A stretch of DNA of 64,000 bases, from NCBI RefSeq assembly GCF_050571805.1, contig NZ_CP192219.1; one strand, written 5' to 3'. The notes below the pieces were generated by a model that saw only the letters and a list, made by a program, of their open reading frames with translations, was not told where the DNA came from and searched no databases. How positions within the stretch are numbered: position 1 is the stretch's first letter; the number at the start of each line of letters is the position of its first letter. This DNA comes from Halodesulfovibrio aestuarii. GTDB taxonomy: Bacteria; Desulfobacterota; Desulfovibrionia; Desulfovibrionales; Desulfovibrionaceae. Positions 50,726 to 61,300 of this stretch are shown here, piece by piece. A program made the position numbers and the translations under genes.

Positions 50726-51529
50726 ATGCAAAAACATCCATGCGTGCTTACTATTGCTGGTTCAGATTCCGGTGGAGGCGCGGGAATTCAGGCAGATTTG
50801 AAAACAATGACCGTGCTCGGTGGGTTCGGTACAAGTGTTATTACGGCGTTGACTGCACAGAATGGTCTGGGCGTAACAGGGATTCACGCGCCGGAACCGG
50901 ACTTTGTTGTGCAGCAGCTAACAACCGTTTTGGAAGGATTTCCGATTGCTGCAGCCAAAACGGGTATGTTGTTTTCTGCACCAATTATTACTGGTGTAGC
51001 AGATGTACTTATTAAGCACAGTTTCCCGCTTGTAATTGATCCTGTATCAGTGAGCACTAGCGGCCATGCGTTGTTACAGCAGGATGCCGTAGACGCTCTT
51101 GTCGAACGAATCCTTCCGCTTGCAACTGTGGTGACACCTAACAAGCCGGAAGCAGAAATGCTTGCCGGTATCAAAATTACAACAGAAGCAGATGTTGCAA
51201 CAGCAATTAAGCGTATTCTTGCCATGGGGCCTAAAGCCGTGTTGCTGAAAGGCGGGCATTTTGATGAGAACAATGAAGAACTGGTTGATTGGTTGGGATT
51301 CCCTGATGTAGCTCCTCTCGGGATACACCATTCGCGTGTTGCAACAAAAAATACGCATGGTACAGGGTGTACTCTATCAGCCGCAATTGCGACATTTTTG
51401 GCACATGGCTTTGAATTGAAGCCAGCAGTGAAGAAGGCGCAGATTTATTTATCTCATTGTCTGCGCAACAGCTATACCCCGGGTGAAGGCTTTGGGCCTC
51501 CCAACCACGCTGCCCCGTGTGAGCGGTAG
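50726..51529 (+). CDS. thiD: Hydroxymethylpyrimidine (phosphate) kinase
   Basis: A 267-residue enzyme that phosphorylates HMP and HMP-phosphate in thiamine synthesis. The start at 50726 has AGGAG eight bases before it and gives MQKHPCVLTIAGSDSGGGAG; an in-frame start 90 bases upstream sits next to the terminator and is not related. VVTPNKPEAEMLAGI and KNTHGTGCTLSAAIA (with the catalytic cysteine) are typical. It probably has its own promoter. Confidence 0.95.
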   Translation: MQKHPCVLTIAGSDSGGGAGIQADLKTMTVLGGFGTSVITALTAQNGLGVTGIHAPEPDFVVQQLTTVLEGFPIAAAKTGMLFSAPIITGVADVLIKHSFPLVIDPVSVSTSGHALLQQDAVDALVERILPLATVVTPNKPEAEMLAGIKITTEADVATAIKRILAMGPKAVLLKGGHFDENNEELVDWLGFPDVAPLGIHHSRVATKNTHGTGCTLSAAIATFLAHGFELKPAVKKAQIYLSHCLRNSYTPGEGFGPPNHAAPCER

Positions 51530-51565
51530 TTTCTGCAGTAATTTTGTCCGAATGTTTATTTCTTC

Positions 51566-51594
51566 AAAAGCTTCGATATGATCGAAGCTTTTTT
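51566..51594 (+). terminator. Terminator after thiD
   Basis: AAAAGCTTCGAT pairs with ATCGAAGCTTTT around ATG, then TTTGTG. Confidence 0.85.
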
Positions 51595-51819
51595 GTGCTC
51601 GAATAAGCAAATAGCATGTAGTGTATTTTACTTTAACAATACGTATGATTTATTTGATGCCAGTGTTTCAAAATAGAAACAAGTTGTGTAGAGTGGTCTA
51701 AATGCAGGTAAAGTTGACATTGGTTGATCGAAAGTTATACTGTTACCCATAATTCATTAAGAGTCGGCAGTAAGGTGTTCTGGTAGGCAGAATAGCTTTA
51801 CGCTGCATTGTAATCGCAT

Positions 51820-52125
51820 TTGGTATTAACATTGAGTATTGGCATAAAGCATACGTACACACTTGGTGAGGCAGCTGAACTTCTTAGCTGTCATAAAGAG
51901 ACCATTCGCAGAGCGATTAAAGACGGTAGCCTGCAAGCAGCAAAGCTTGGGCGAGGCTACAGAGTCTCTCGTGTTGATCTTGAAGCTTTTTGGCAAGCTC
52001 AGGGGGGCGGTGTATTGTTCGAGAAGGTCGAACAGCAGGTTGTCGAACCGGAACCGGAGCGGGAACCGGTAGACACAAAACCTAAAAAACCGCGGGGGCC
52101 GGAACAGCTAACGTTACCCACCTAA
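51820..52125 (+). CDS. Excisionase/MerR-type HTH protein
   Basis: A 101-residue protein (or 97 if the TTG at 51832 is used) with an N-terminal helix-turn-helix of the excisionase type: TYTLGEAAELLSCHKETIRR, then AIKDGSLQAAKLGRGYRVSR. After residue 65 it is an acidic-then-basic Pro-rich tail (EPEPEREPVDTKPKKPRGPE). There is no ATG and no clear ribosome binding site, so the start is uncertain. It is followed 11 bases later by a gene with an excellent site, so both are probably one unit. No integrase is near. Confidence 0.75.
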   Translation: MVLTLSIGIKHTYTLGEAAELLSCHKETIRRAIKDGSLQAAKLGRGYRVSRVDLEAFWQAQGGGVLFEKVEQQVVEPEPEREPVDTKPKKPRGPEQLTLPT

Positions 52126-52136
52126 GGAGGTCCGGG

Positions 52137-52529
52137 ATGACTATGCTTTCTGAATCCAATGGCATGAGAACGTTTATGCTGCCGAATGATATCGGTGCAG
52201 ATATGGAGTTTACAGGAATGCTGTGCTCTGAAAATTCGTACCATGACCATGAGGCGGGAACTATCACAAAACAGCGTCTTTATCTTACAGACGCTAAAGA
52301 ACAAGTCTACTCCGTCGTTGTCTCTGATGGAGTGAATAAAGATCAAAGAGTTTACAAAATGCGCGTTGAGAACGATCAGTGCCGCATTGATAACGGACTT
52401 TTTGATGTTGCCTTAGATTTACACTTACTGGCCTCTGTCGTCCGCGGATTATGCGGGCTGGACAGCACTTCATGTGCAGATGATTTCTTTTCCACGATGG
52501 TTGAAACGTTGCATGCCGCTAATGGCTAG
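52137..52529 (+). CDS. Unknown 130-residue protein
   Basis: AAGGAGGTCCGGG sits before the ATG, a very strong ribosome binding site. The protein begins MTMLSESNGMRTFMLPNDIG and has an alternating strand pattern (RLYLTDAKEQVYSVVVSDG, RVYKMRVENDQCRID) and a helical C-terminal part rich in Cys and Leu. Nothing identifies a family. Its tie to the HTH gene suggests a regulatory or defence-type pair, but that is only context. Confidence 0.65.
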   Translation: MTMLSESNGMRTFMLPNDIGADMEFTGMLCSENSYHDHEAGTITKQRLYLTDAKEQVYSVVVSDGVNKDQRVYKMRVENDQCRIDNGLFDVALDLHLLASVVRGLCGLDSTSCADDFFSTMVETLHAANG

Positions 52530-52713
52530 CATGGGTATTGCCTAGCAATCTATATTAAAAATTTGAAGACGCACTCTGTAAAGCGTGTGCTTTTGCGCTG
52601 TTGTGCTCAAATTTATTACCTTTGCTTTTCATGTGTTGCGTTTACCATACTGCTACGTTATCACTGTAATATGGTGGGCTGGACGTCTCTATTGTTATAG
52701 TGAAGGGTAGTGT

Positions 52714-53487
52714 ATGGCGGATATAAAACACGATTTTGATTTACTGGAGATGCCTGTGGAGGGCGTCGCAGCTTACTGGCTGTCGTTAAAGAAGTTGGTG
52801 GGCAACAAAAAAAATTTTAAACCTATTCATGAAGAGGCACAGCATACCTCGGAAGAATATATTCGATACCTCTTAGAGATAGGTTTCGGCAATTTTTCAG
52901 AAGAGACCATCCGGAAGATGGCGCAAGTTAAAACACAGACCATGCTCAGTTCTATGGAGCGAAGGTTTGACTGCATGCGGGTTGCAGTGCTGGATGTTGC
53001 AACTGTGGAGAATCCTCATCGAAGCGTTGCAAAGCTTTATGCTGATTTTCCTCAGGCACCGCTTCCAGGAGACAAAGCCATCCGGTTTGCTCAGGAGCTT
53101 TTGCGGTTGATGCCGGACAAATACAAAGGGCGGGAGCGTTTTTTTGATGTCGGGTACAAGGTGCCGGATGATAAGCTTATTGTGGCGTTGCTCTTTTATA
53201 TTTTTTACGCGCGGCATGAGGGGAAGGATGCGTGTCAGGCCTTGTTGCCACTTATCTCATCCGTGTACTTCAGGGACGCTCTCTCAATGGTGATCGACGG
53301 ATTTGATGTTCCTTTTGTCCGAAAATGGTTGAAGAAACACAAGAAAGCGTTGCTTAAAGACATGCAGTTTAAGTGTGCTATGTCTACTGAACTTTGCATA
53401 GGAATCGCTTCGCGTATGGATTACGAGGACCTGCATTCAATTGCTAGAGCGTATCTGCATTCCAATGGAGGGACGCAGAGTGTTTAG
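52714..53487 (+). CDS. Unknown 257-residue helical protein
   Basis: A mostly helical, charged protein without membrane segment or signal peptide, starting MADIKHDFDLLEMPVEGVAA. It has paired basic stretches near the end (RKWLKKHKKALLKDMQFK). I do not recognise a domain. It ends 20 bases before a diguanylate cyclase with a strong ribosome binding site between, so the two are probably co-expressed and may act in the same signalling path. Confidence 0.65.
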   Translation: MADIKHDFDLLEMPVEGVAAYWLSLKKLVGNKKNFKPIHEEAQHTSEEYIRYLLEIGFGNFSEETIRKMAQVKTQTMLSSMERRFDCMRVAVLDVATVENPHRSVAKLYADFPQAPLPGDKAIRFAQELLRLMPDKYKGRERFFDVGYKVPDDKLIVALLFYIFYARHEGKDACQALLPLISSVYFRDALSMVIDGFDVPFVRKWLKKHKKALLKDMQFKCAMSTELCIGIASRMDYEDLHSIARAYLHSNGGTQSV

Positions 53488-53507
53488 CTGCTTCTGAGGA
53501 GTGACAG

Positions 53508-54287
53508 ATGCTGCGCATTATTCAGAATATATTTTATCTTAATGAGCAAAGCCGGTTTCAACGAGCTGCTCAGGCATTTCTTTTAGGTATCTGTGCCCCT
53601 TTGGGATGGCTCGGTATTACTCACGTACTTCAGTTGAAAGTAGTTGATCCTCTGTACGAAGTTGCGCTGTATTCATACATAACAGTAGGTAGTACCTTTG
53701 TTATGGTCGGGTTTGCGCTGTGTATAAGTAAAAGTGAAGAGCATTTTGCCAGAATGAGTCTGTTGGATCCGCTTACTTCGTTGTATAATAGCAGGTACCT
53801 GCTTACACGGGCTGATCAGGAATTTGCTCATTTAGAGCGGACAGGCCAGAATATGGCGTTGCTCATGGCTGACATTGATCACTTTAAGTATGTGAATGAC
53901 AAGTACGGGCATTCTGTAGGTGATATAGTCCTGCAACAGATTGCCCATATTATGCAGACAACAGCCCGCAAGACTGATATTGTGGCGCGAGTCGGCGGTG
54001 AGGAATTCGCTCTTCTGCTGCCGGGTTCAACAACTGATGGTGCAATGAGGCTTGCCGAACGTATCAGGGATCGGATTGAACATACTCCGATTGTCCTGCC
54101 GGATGGGCGAACCTTGAATGTTAAAATATCATTGGGAGTGTCTTCAACTGAAGAGTTTTCTCCGCAGATATTTAATGAGTTGTATGAAAGTGCAGATAAC
54201 GCGTTGTACCGTGCAAAACGCGATGGTCGTAACCGTGTTGTCAAAGCTGTTGAAACTGACCCCCTGACAAGCGAAGTTGCGTGTTAG
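53508..54287 (+). CDS. Membrane diguanylate cyclase (GGDEF)
   Basis: A 259-residue enzyme. GAGGAG lies before the ATG. Two membrane helices (about 22-45 and 55-77) are followed directly by a GGDEF domain (about 85-245): DPLTSLYNSRYLLTRADQEF, LMADIDHFKYVNDKYGHSVG and RVGGEEFALLLPG. RKTD five residues before GGEEF keeps the inhibitory I-site. There is no sensor domain other than the short membrane part. Confidence 0.93.
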   Translation: MLRIIQNIFYLNEQSRFQRAAQAFLLGICAPLGWLGITHVLQLKVVDPLYEVALYSYITVGSTFVMVGFALCISKSEEHFARMSLLDPLTSLYNSRYLLTRADQEFAHLERTGQNMALLMADIDHFKYVNDKYGHSVGDIVLQQIAHIMQTTARKTDIVARVGGEEFALLLPGSTTDGAMRLAERIRDRIEHTPIVLPDGRTLNVKISLGVSSTEEFSPQIFNELYESADNALYRAKRDGRNRVVKAVETDPLTSEVAC

Positions 54288-54357
54288 AAAAAAAATTTGA
54301 TGCAGGGTACAGAGGGTGAGCTTTGTACTATATTCTGCAGTTACAAAAAGATATGGC

Positions 54358-54392
54358 AATAAGCCGACGCATTCTTGTGTCGGCTTATTGAT
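54358..54392 (+). terminator. Terminator after the cyclase gene
   Basis: AATAAGCCGAC (54358-54368) pairs with GTCGGCTTATT (54379-54389) around ten bases. A weak T-rich tail follows. Confidence 0.7.
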
Positions 54393-54537
54393 TTGTTGAA
54401 AGCTGTGCAACTATTGGTTCAAAGACAAAATATATGGACGGCGAACAAGCCTATCTATATCTTATTGTATCATAAAGATTACTGTTCTCTGCAGGCAGGC
54501 AGAGACGAGAGAAAAATGGATATTCCGGAGGAAGACA

Positions 54538-57450
54538 ATGACAGAACAGTTCGGCTTTGAACTTGTTGATGAACAGCGTGTAGAAGAGTTGGCAACAACT
54601 GCCCGTTTGTGGAAACACCGTAAAACTGGTGCACAAGTGCTGTCTATGAACAATGCCGATGAAAACAAGGTGTTTGGCGTATCCTTCAGAACTCCACCAT
54701 CCGATTCAACAGGTGTTGCGCATATTCTGGAGCACTCCGTGTTATGTGGGTCAGAAAAGTTTCCTGTAAAAGAGCCGTTTGTAGAATTACTTAAAGGTTC
54801 TTTGCAGACTTTTTTGAATGCGTTTACCTATCCGGATAAGACTTGTTATCCTGTAGCTTCAACCAATCTTCAGGATTTCTATAACTTAATAGATGTTTAT
54901 CTTGATGCGGCGTTTTTCCCACTCATTAATGAGCAAATTTTTGAGCAGGAAGGCTGGCATTACCATGTTGAAAATGTTGAAGACCCGTTAAGTTACCGTG
55001 GCGTCGTATACAATGAAATGCGTGGTGCTTACAGTTCTCCGGATAGTGTGTTGCATGAGCGTTCTCAGCAGTCACTTTTTCCGGATATCACGTATGGTCT
55101 TGATTCCGGCGGTGATCCTGAAGTTATTCCTCAGCTTACGTACGAGCAGTTTAAAAATTTCCATGAGACTTATTACCATCCTTCCAACGGGCGTTTTTTC
55201 TTCTGGGGCGATGATGATGAAGCAAAACGTCTTGAAAAGCTTTCAGGAACCTTGGAGCGTTTCTCCGCACTGGAAGTAGATTCGTACGTACCGCTTCAGG
55301 AAGAATTTGAGCGTCCCGTCGCACTGCTGGAAGGGTATGCTGCTGGTCCTGCAACCAGTGAGCATCAGGGACGAGCTATGTTTACTATGAACTGGCTGCT
55401 TCCTGAAACTTCCGAAGCAGAATTGAACCTCGCATTCCAGATGCTTGAGCAGATACTTATAGGTATGCCTGCGTCTCCATTGCGTAAGGCTCTTATCGAG
55501 TCTGGCCTTGGTGAGGATCTTGCGGGCGTCGGTCTGGAAAACGAATTGCGTCAGATGTATTTCTCCACCGGTCTTTCCGGTATTAAATCTGAGAATGCAG
55601 ACGTTGTTGAAGCTCTGATTTTTGATACGCTTAACGGCCTTGCTAAGGACGGTATTGATAAAGAGTGTATTGAAGCTGCTGTGAATAGTATTGAATTTGA
55701 TCTCCGTGAGAACAACTCCGGTCGGTTCCCCGTTGGCTTGTCCATAATGGTTCGTTCCTTGACCACGTGGCTGTACGACGCCGACCCGTTGGCTCTTATT
55801 GCATTTGAAGAGCCTCTTAATTTTATTAAAGAGCGTCTTGCTAATGGTGATCGTCTGTTTGAAGACCTTATCAGCGCATTCCTCGTGGGCAATAATCATC
55901 GCACAACAGTGCTGCTTGTACCGGACGAAGACTTGCAGGAAGAGCGGACAAAACGGGTAGAGAAGTGTCTTGCCGAAGTTCGTAATGAAATGAGTAGCGC
56001 GGATCTGGCTGCTGTTGTTGAAAATACAGCTTTGCTACAGAAAATGCAGCAGACTCCGGATAGTGATGATGCTGTGGCTAGTATTCCTCGCCTTACTATC
56101 GAAGACATTCCTGCAGAAAATAAGACAATTCCGCAGAAAGAAGCAGCACATTCCGGTGTGGCTGTGTATACGCATGATCTGGAAACAAACGGGGTTGTGT
56201 ATGCTTCGGCTGCGTTTGATGTTGCCGGGCTGGAAGCTTCGTTGCTTCCGTACGTACCACTTCTTGGTCGATGTTTGACTGAGGTCGGAACAGACAAGCT
56301 TGATTTTGTTGAGCTGGGTATGCGGATTGCAGCAAAAACAGGTGGGATCAGTGCCGATCTTATGACCGCGACCACGATTGGTGAGCGTGATCCGCTTGCA
56401 AAACTTGTGGTTTACGGCAAAGCTACTGAAGATAAGGTTTCTGATCTGTTTGAGTTGTTGCAGACCGTGGTTCTGGATGCCAAGCTTGATAATAAGGAGC
56501 GCTTCCGTTCTATCGTTCTGGAAGAAAAATCTCGTATCGAACAGGGGATTGTTCCGTCCGGTCATATGATAGTCATGTCCCATCTACGTGGCTGCTTTGA
56601 TGTAGCAGGCTGGGTGGCTGAACAGACTGGCGGTATCAGTTATCTCGGATTCATTCGTACTTTGGCTGATAGGATTGCTGGAGACTGGGATGAAGTGCTT
56701 GCTGATTTAGAGCATGTTCGTGCAGCTATTCTTAAAAAGTCTGAAACGATTATTTCTGTCACTGCTGAATCAAGTGGGCTTAATGCTGTAGATAGCCTTG
56801 TGAAAGGTTTTATTGAAGTTTTGCCTGAGCGTCCAGTTGAATCAGCGTTATGGCAGCCAACCTTTGCTATTGCAAATGAGGCATTCCTTATTCCTGCACA
56901 GGTCAACTATGTGGGCAAGGGTGCTGACCTATACGCACTTGGCTATAAATATCATGGCTCTGCTAATGTGATTTTCAAACATCTGCGTATGGGATGGCTT
57001 TGGGATCAAGTTCGCGTGCAAGGTGGTGCGTATGGCGCGTTTGCAGCGTTTGATCGCAGTACAGGCGTTCTTGCGCAGGTTTCCTACCGCGATCCGAACC
57101 TTGAAAATACGTTGAAAGCATTTGACGGATCAGCTGCGTATTTACAGAATCTCAAGCTTGGTAAGGCAGAATTGGAAAAGGCTATCATAGGTGCTATCGG
57201 AGATCTTGATACTCATATGCTTCCTGATGCTAAAGGTTCTGCCGCTGTTACTCGTAAAATGCTTGGTGATACTGAAGCGATGCGTCAACAGATGCGTGAT
57301 GAGATTTTGTCAACAACGCTTGATCATTTCCACTCTTTCGCCGATGTGCTCCACGCAGCGGCAGAAAAAGGGCATATCTGCGTGCTTGGTGGAAACGGTG
57401 TGCGCGAAGCTGCAGAAACGAATGGCTGGAATATTAGTGAAATTCTGTAG
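54538..57450 (+). CDS. M16C metallopeptidase (PreP-like)
   Basis: A 970-residue insulinase-family protease of the presequence protease type, made of four related domains in one chain. The zinc motif HILEHSVLC (HxxEH, near residue 62) is followed by VELLKGSLQTFLNAFTYPDK, and YNEMRGAYSS supplies the distal glutamate. The C-terminal half keeps the fold (HLRMGWLWDQVRVQGGAYGA) but no zinc site, as is normal. GGAGG lies 8 bases before the ATG. No signal peptide is seen, so it probably degrades peptides in the cytoplasm. Confidence 0.92.
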   Translation: MTEQFGFELVDEQRVEELATTARLWKHRKTGAQVLSMNNADENKVFGVSFRTPPSDSTGVAHILEHSVLCGSEKFPVKEPFVELLKGSLQTFLNAFTYPDKTCYPVASTNLQDFYNLIDVYLDAAFFPLINEQIFEQEGWHYHVENVEDPLSYRGVVYNEMRGAYSSPDSVLHERSQQSLFPDITYGLDSGGDPEVIPQLTYEQFKNFHETYYHPSNGRFFFWGDDDEAKRLEKLSGTLERFSALEVDSYVPLQEEFERPVALLEGYAAGPATSEHQGRAMFTMNWLLPETSEAELNLAFQMLEQILIGMPASPLRKALIESGLGEDLAGVGLENELRQMYFSTGLSGIKSENADVVEALIFDTLNGLAKDGIDKECIEAAVNSIEFDLRENNSGRFPVGLSIMVRSLTTWLYDADPLALIAFEEPLNFIKERLANGDRLFEDLISAFLVGNNHRTTVLLVPDEDLQEERTKRVEKCLAEVRNEMSSADLAAVVENTALLQKMQQTPDSDDAVASIPRLTIEDIPAENKTIPQKEAAHSGVAVYTHDLETNGVVYASAAFDVAGLEASLLPYVPLLGRCLTEVGTDKLDFVELGMRIAAKTGGISADLMTATTIGERDPLAKLVVYGKATEDKVSDLFELLQTVVLDAKLDNKERFRSIVLEEKSRIEQGIVPSGHMIVMSHLRGCFDVAGWVAEQTGGISYLGFIRTLADRIAGDWDEVLADLEHVRAAILKKSETIISVTAESSGLNAVDSLVKGFIEVLPERPVESALWQPTFAIANEAFLIPAQVNYVGKGADLYALGYKYHGSANVIFKHLRMGWLWDQVRVQGGAYGAFAAFDRSTGVLAQVSYRDPNLENTLKAFDGSAAYLQNLKLGKAELEKAIIGAIGDLDTHMLPDAKGSAAVTRKMLGDTEAMRQQMRDEILSTTLDHFHSFADVLHAAAEKGHICVLGGNGVREAAETNGWNISEIL

Positions 57451-57515
57451 AGTCTTGCAGAGTAGAGTAAGCTTGCTTGCGATTTGTGTTGAGTAAGTAT
57501 ATTGTCTTATATCAT

Positions 57516-57528
57516 TTGTGAAACACAA
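57516..57528. promoter_or_regulatory. Palindrome before the Fur-family gene
   Basis: TTGTG-AAA-CACAA is a perfect 5+3+5 palindrome 11 bases before the ATG at 57540. It may be an autoregulatory operator. Its spacing does not match the Rex box (TTGTG-N8-CACAA). Confidence 0.4.
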
Positions 57529-57539
57529 GCCGAGGACGT

Positions 57540-57974
57540 ATGAAAGAGCCAATTCAAGTCTTTGCTGATTATATTGCAAAGAATAGCCTGAAGGTTACTC
57601 CGCAGCGTATGCTGATTGTTGAAGTGTTTTTAAAAGATGAAGGACACTTAACTACAGAAGAATTGTACGAGCGCGTTAAGAAAGCTGACCCCTCAGTTGG
57701 GCAGGCAACCGTGTATCGAACTATGAAGCTACTCTGTGACTCTGGTATCGCTAAAGAAGTTCATTTTGGCGATGGCGTAGCTCGTTATGAGCAAAGTTAC
57801 GGTAGCAAACATCATGATCATTTGATCTGTGAACGATGCGGAAAAAATTTGGAAGTAATTGACGACCAGATAGAACGCCTACAGGATGAACTGGCTGCTA
57901 AGCATGGTTTTGTTCTGACTAGTCACAGGATGTACCTATATGGTGTGTGTAGTGACTGTCGATCTGGCAAGTAA
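57540..57974 (+). CDS. Fur-family regulator
   Basis: A 144-residue metalloregulator. The winged helix (about 15-85) contains VTPQRMLIVEVFLKDEGHLT and PSVGQATVYRTMKLLCDSGI. The dimer domain has HHDHLICERCGK and VCSDC, giving the two CxxC pairs of a structural zinc site. Fur, PerR and Zur cannot be separated without alignment; the HHDHLIC segment is shared by all. A palindrome lies before the start and a terminator after. Confidence 0.9.
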   Translation: MKEPIQVFADYIAKNSLKVTPQRMLIVEVFLKDEGHLTTEELYERVKKADPSVGQATVYRTMKLLCDSGIAKEVHFGDGVARYEQSYGSKHHDHLICERCGKNLEVIDDQIERLQDELAAKHGFVLTSHRMYLYGVCSDCRSGK

Positions 57975-57999
57975 GGCTTTCATAATACTGACTGCTATG

Positions 58000-58031
58000 A
58001 AGCGGAGGAACTTAGTTTCTCCGCTTTTTTA
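58000..58031 (+). terminator. Terminator after the Fur-family gene
   Basis: AAGCGGAGGAA pairs with TTTCTCCGCTT (one wobble) around CTTAG, followed by TTTT. Confidence 0.8.
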
Positions 58032-58362
58032 ATTTATTTATGCAATGGTAAAGTTAAGTGCGATCGTACTGTCGAGGCTTGTTAACAAAGATTTACTTTT
58101 AACATTTATCCTGTGCTACTTTTACGATCATATCTAATACATTGAAAAGAAAAGAAAAGAAAAAGTAGTCATCTTTTTCTTGTATTAGTGCCCTGAAAAG
58201 AAAGGAAAAAAACTATTGAAAAATAGATAATCTAATGTTCTTAATATGTTTCATTTAATATATTTATAGTACTAAATTTGATATAGCTTTTTTTGATGTC
58301 ATTTAAGATTGGGGTTTGGGGAAGCTGTCAATCTTATTTGTATTTCCCACAGGGGGGGAATA
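58032..58362 (+). promoter_or_regulatory. AT-rich leader of the adhesin gene
   Basis: A 331-base AT-rich stretch without a gene. It contains a (GAAAA) tract of four units at 58144-58165 followed by GAAAAAG/CTTTTTC as a hairpin, and a partial copy of the tract near 58195. Just before the ATG lies a run of seven G (58352-58358) that serves as the ribosome binding site. I see no clear sigma-70 promoter; the length suggests upstream regulator sites. Confidence 0.45.
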
Positions 58363-61300
58363 ATGGTCGCACATAATAAAAAGATTCAGATAGTAAAAAA
58401 GCCTGCTGCTGGTGAAGTTCTAGAAGTTGCCGTCAATGCTGAACAGGATGTTTCTTTCAATTTTGATTTGAACACAGTTCAAGCTACTGAAGACGGGAAT
58501 AATCTTATCTTAACGTTTGAAGACGAATCTGTTCTTAAGCTTACGGGGTTTGCAAATAATCCTGAGTCGATTGTAGTCGTTCTGCAGGACGGCACCGTTC
58601 TTTCAGCGGAAGCAATCATGGATGCCATAGGGGAAGATGGTGTCATTGATACAGCTGCGGGTGATGCGTCTTCATCACCACATAGTTCCAGCTTGTCAGA
58701 CCTGAGTGGGTTTGATTCTGTTTACGATGGCCTTCAGAATGAAGAAATCCGCCATGCTTATGATGACCCCAGCCTATCTTCTTCTTCTCCCTCTTCTAAT
58801 TCATTCGTAACTGAAGTTGAAAACACCCCTGTTGTTGCCGTTAATGACAATAATGAGACTATTGATGCTTTTAGTGGCAACGTAACAGCAGAAGAGTACA
58901 AAGATATTTTTAATGGCGTTGCCTCCAACCCTGTCGTGTCAGGTAATGTTCTTACAAATGATATTGATCCTGACGGTGACGTTTTAACAGTTACTCCGTT
59001 TACATCTAAGGGACGGTACGGAACATTTACCCTCGGATCAGATGGTAACTGGACGTATACTCTGGATAATGAAGATTCAGACGTTGTGGCATTGGGTGAT
59101 GGGGGAACACTTACGGATTCTATCACCTACACTGTTTCTGATGGGCAGACTTCAGATAGTGCGTCGTTGACCGTGACGATTCACGGCACGAACGACGGTC
59201 CGGTCTTCGAGAGCGGCCTGAGCGGTTCCGTCACGGAAGATACGCTTGCGGCCGACGGCAGCGTGGCAACAGAGCTTGTGAGCGAAGGTCAGATTGTGAC
59301 CACAGACGCTGACACAGGCGAAGCTGCGAACCATAGCTTCAGCTTTGCGGACGGTGAAGACGGCTCCGGTACCTACGGCAGCCTGACACTGGATGCAGAC
59401 GGTCACTGGAAATACGTAGCGGATAACGCCGCAGTGCAGGGTCTTGGCAGCGATGATACGTATGTGGAACATTTCTCCGTCGAGGTATCAGACGGTCACG
59501 GCGGCACCGACGTACAGACAATCGATGTGACGATCCACGGCACGAACGACGGTCCGGTCTTTGAGAGCGGCCTGAGCGGTTCCGTCACGGAAGATACGCT
59601 TGCGGCCGACGGCAGCGTAGCGACTGAGCTTGTGAGCGAAGGTCAGATTGTGACCACAGACGCTGACACAGGCGAAGCTACGAACCATACCTTCAGCTTT
59701 GCGGACGGTGAAGACGGCTCCGGTACCTACGGCAGCCTGACACTGGATGCAGACGGTCACTGGAAATACGTTGCTAACAATGCCGCAGTGCAGGGTCTTG
59801 GCAGCGATGATACGTATGTGGAACATTTCTCCGTTGAGGTATCAGACGGTCACGGCGGCACCGAAGTACAGACAATCGATGTGACGATCCACGGCACGAA
59901 CGATGGTCCGGTCTTCGAAAGCGGCCTGAGCGGTTCCGTCACGGAAGATACGCTTGCGGCCGACGGCAGCGTGGCGACCGAGCTTGTGAGCGAAGGTCAG
60001 ATTGTGACCACAGACGCTGACACAGACGAAGCTGCGAACCATACCTTCAGCTTTGCGGACGGTGAAGACGGCTCCGGTACCTACGGCAGCCTGACCCTTG
60101 ATGCAGACGGTCACTGGAAGTACGTGGCAAACAATGCCGCAGTGCAGGGGCTTGGCAGCGATGACACGTATGTGGAACATTTCTCCGTTGAGGTCTCAGA
60201 CGGTCACGGCGGCACCGACGTACAGACAATCGATGTGACGATCCACGGCACGAACGACGGTCCGGTCTTCGAGAGCGGCCTGAGCGGTTCCGTCACGGAA
60301 GATACGCTTGCGGCCGACGGCAGCGTAGCGACCGAGCTTGTGAGCGAAGGTCAGATTGTGACCACAGACGCTGACACAGGCGAAGCTACGAACCATACCT
60401 TCAGCTTTGCGGACGGTGAAGACGGCTCCGGTACCTACGGCAGCCTGACACTGGATGCAGACGGTCACTGGAAATACGTTGCTAACAATGCCGCAGTGCA
60501 GGGTCTTGGCAGCGATGATACGTATGTGGAACATTTCTCCGTTGAGGTATCAGACGGTCACGGCGGCACCGACGTACAGACAATCGATGTGACGATCCAC
60601 GGCACGAACGATGGGCCGGTCTTCGAGAGCGGCCTGAGCGGTTCTGTCACGGAAGATACGCTTGCGGCCGACGGCAGCGTGGCGACCGAGCTTGTGAGCG
60701 AAGGTCAGATTGTGACCACAGACGCTGACACAGGCGAAGCTGCGAACCATACCTTCAGCTTTGCGGACGGTGAAGACGGCTCCGGTACCTACGGCAGCCT
60801 GACCCTTGATGCAGACGGTCACTGGAAATACGTTGCTAACAATGCCGCAGTGCAGGGTCTTGGCAGCGATGACACGTATGTGGAACATTTCTCCGTCGAG
60901 GTATCAGACGGTCACGGCGGCACCGACGTACAGACAATCGATGTGACGATCCACGGCACGAACGACGGTCCGGTCTTCGAGAGCGGCCTGAGCGGTTCTG
61001 TCACGGAAGATACGCTTGCGGCCGACGGCAGCGTAGCGACTGAGCTTGTGAGCGAAGGTCAGATTGTGACCACAGACGCTGACACAGGCGAAGCTGCGAA
61101 CCATACCTTCAGCTTTGCGGACGGTGAAGACGGCTCCGGTACCTACGGCAGCCTGACCCTTGATGCAGACGGTCACTGGAAATACGTAGCGGATAACGCC
61201 GCAGTGCAGGGGCTTGGCAGCGATGATACGTATGTGGAACATTTCTCCGTTGAGGTCTCAGACGGTCACGGCGGCACCGAAGTACAGACAATCGATGTGA

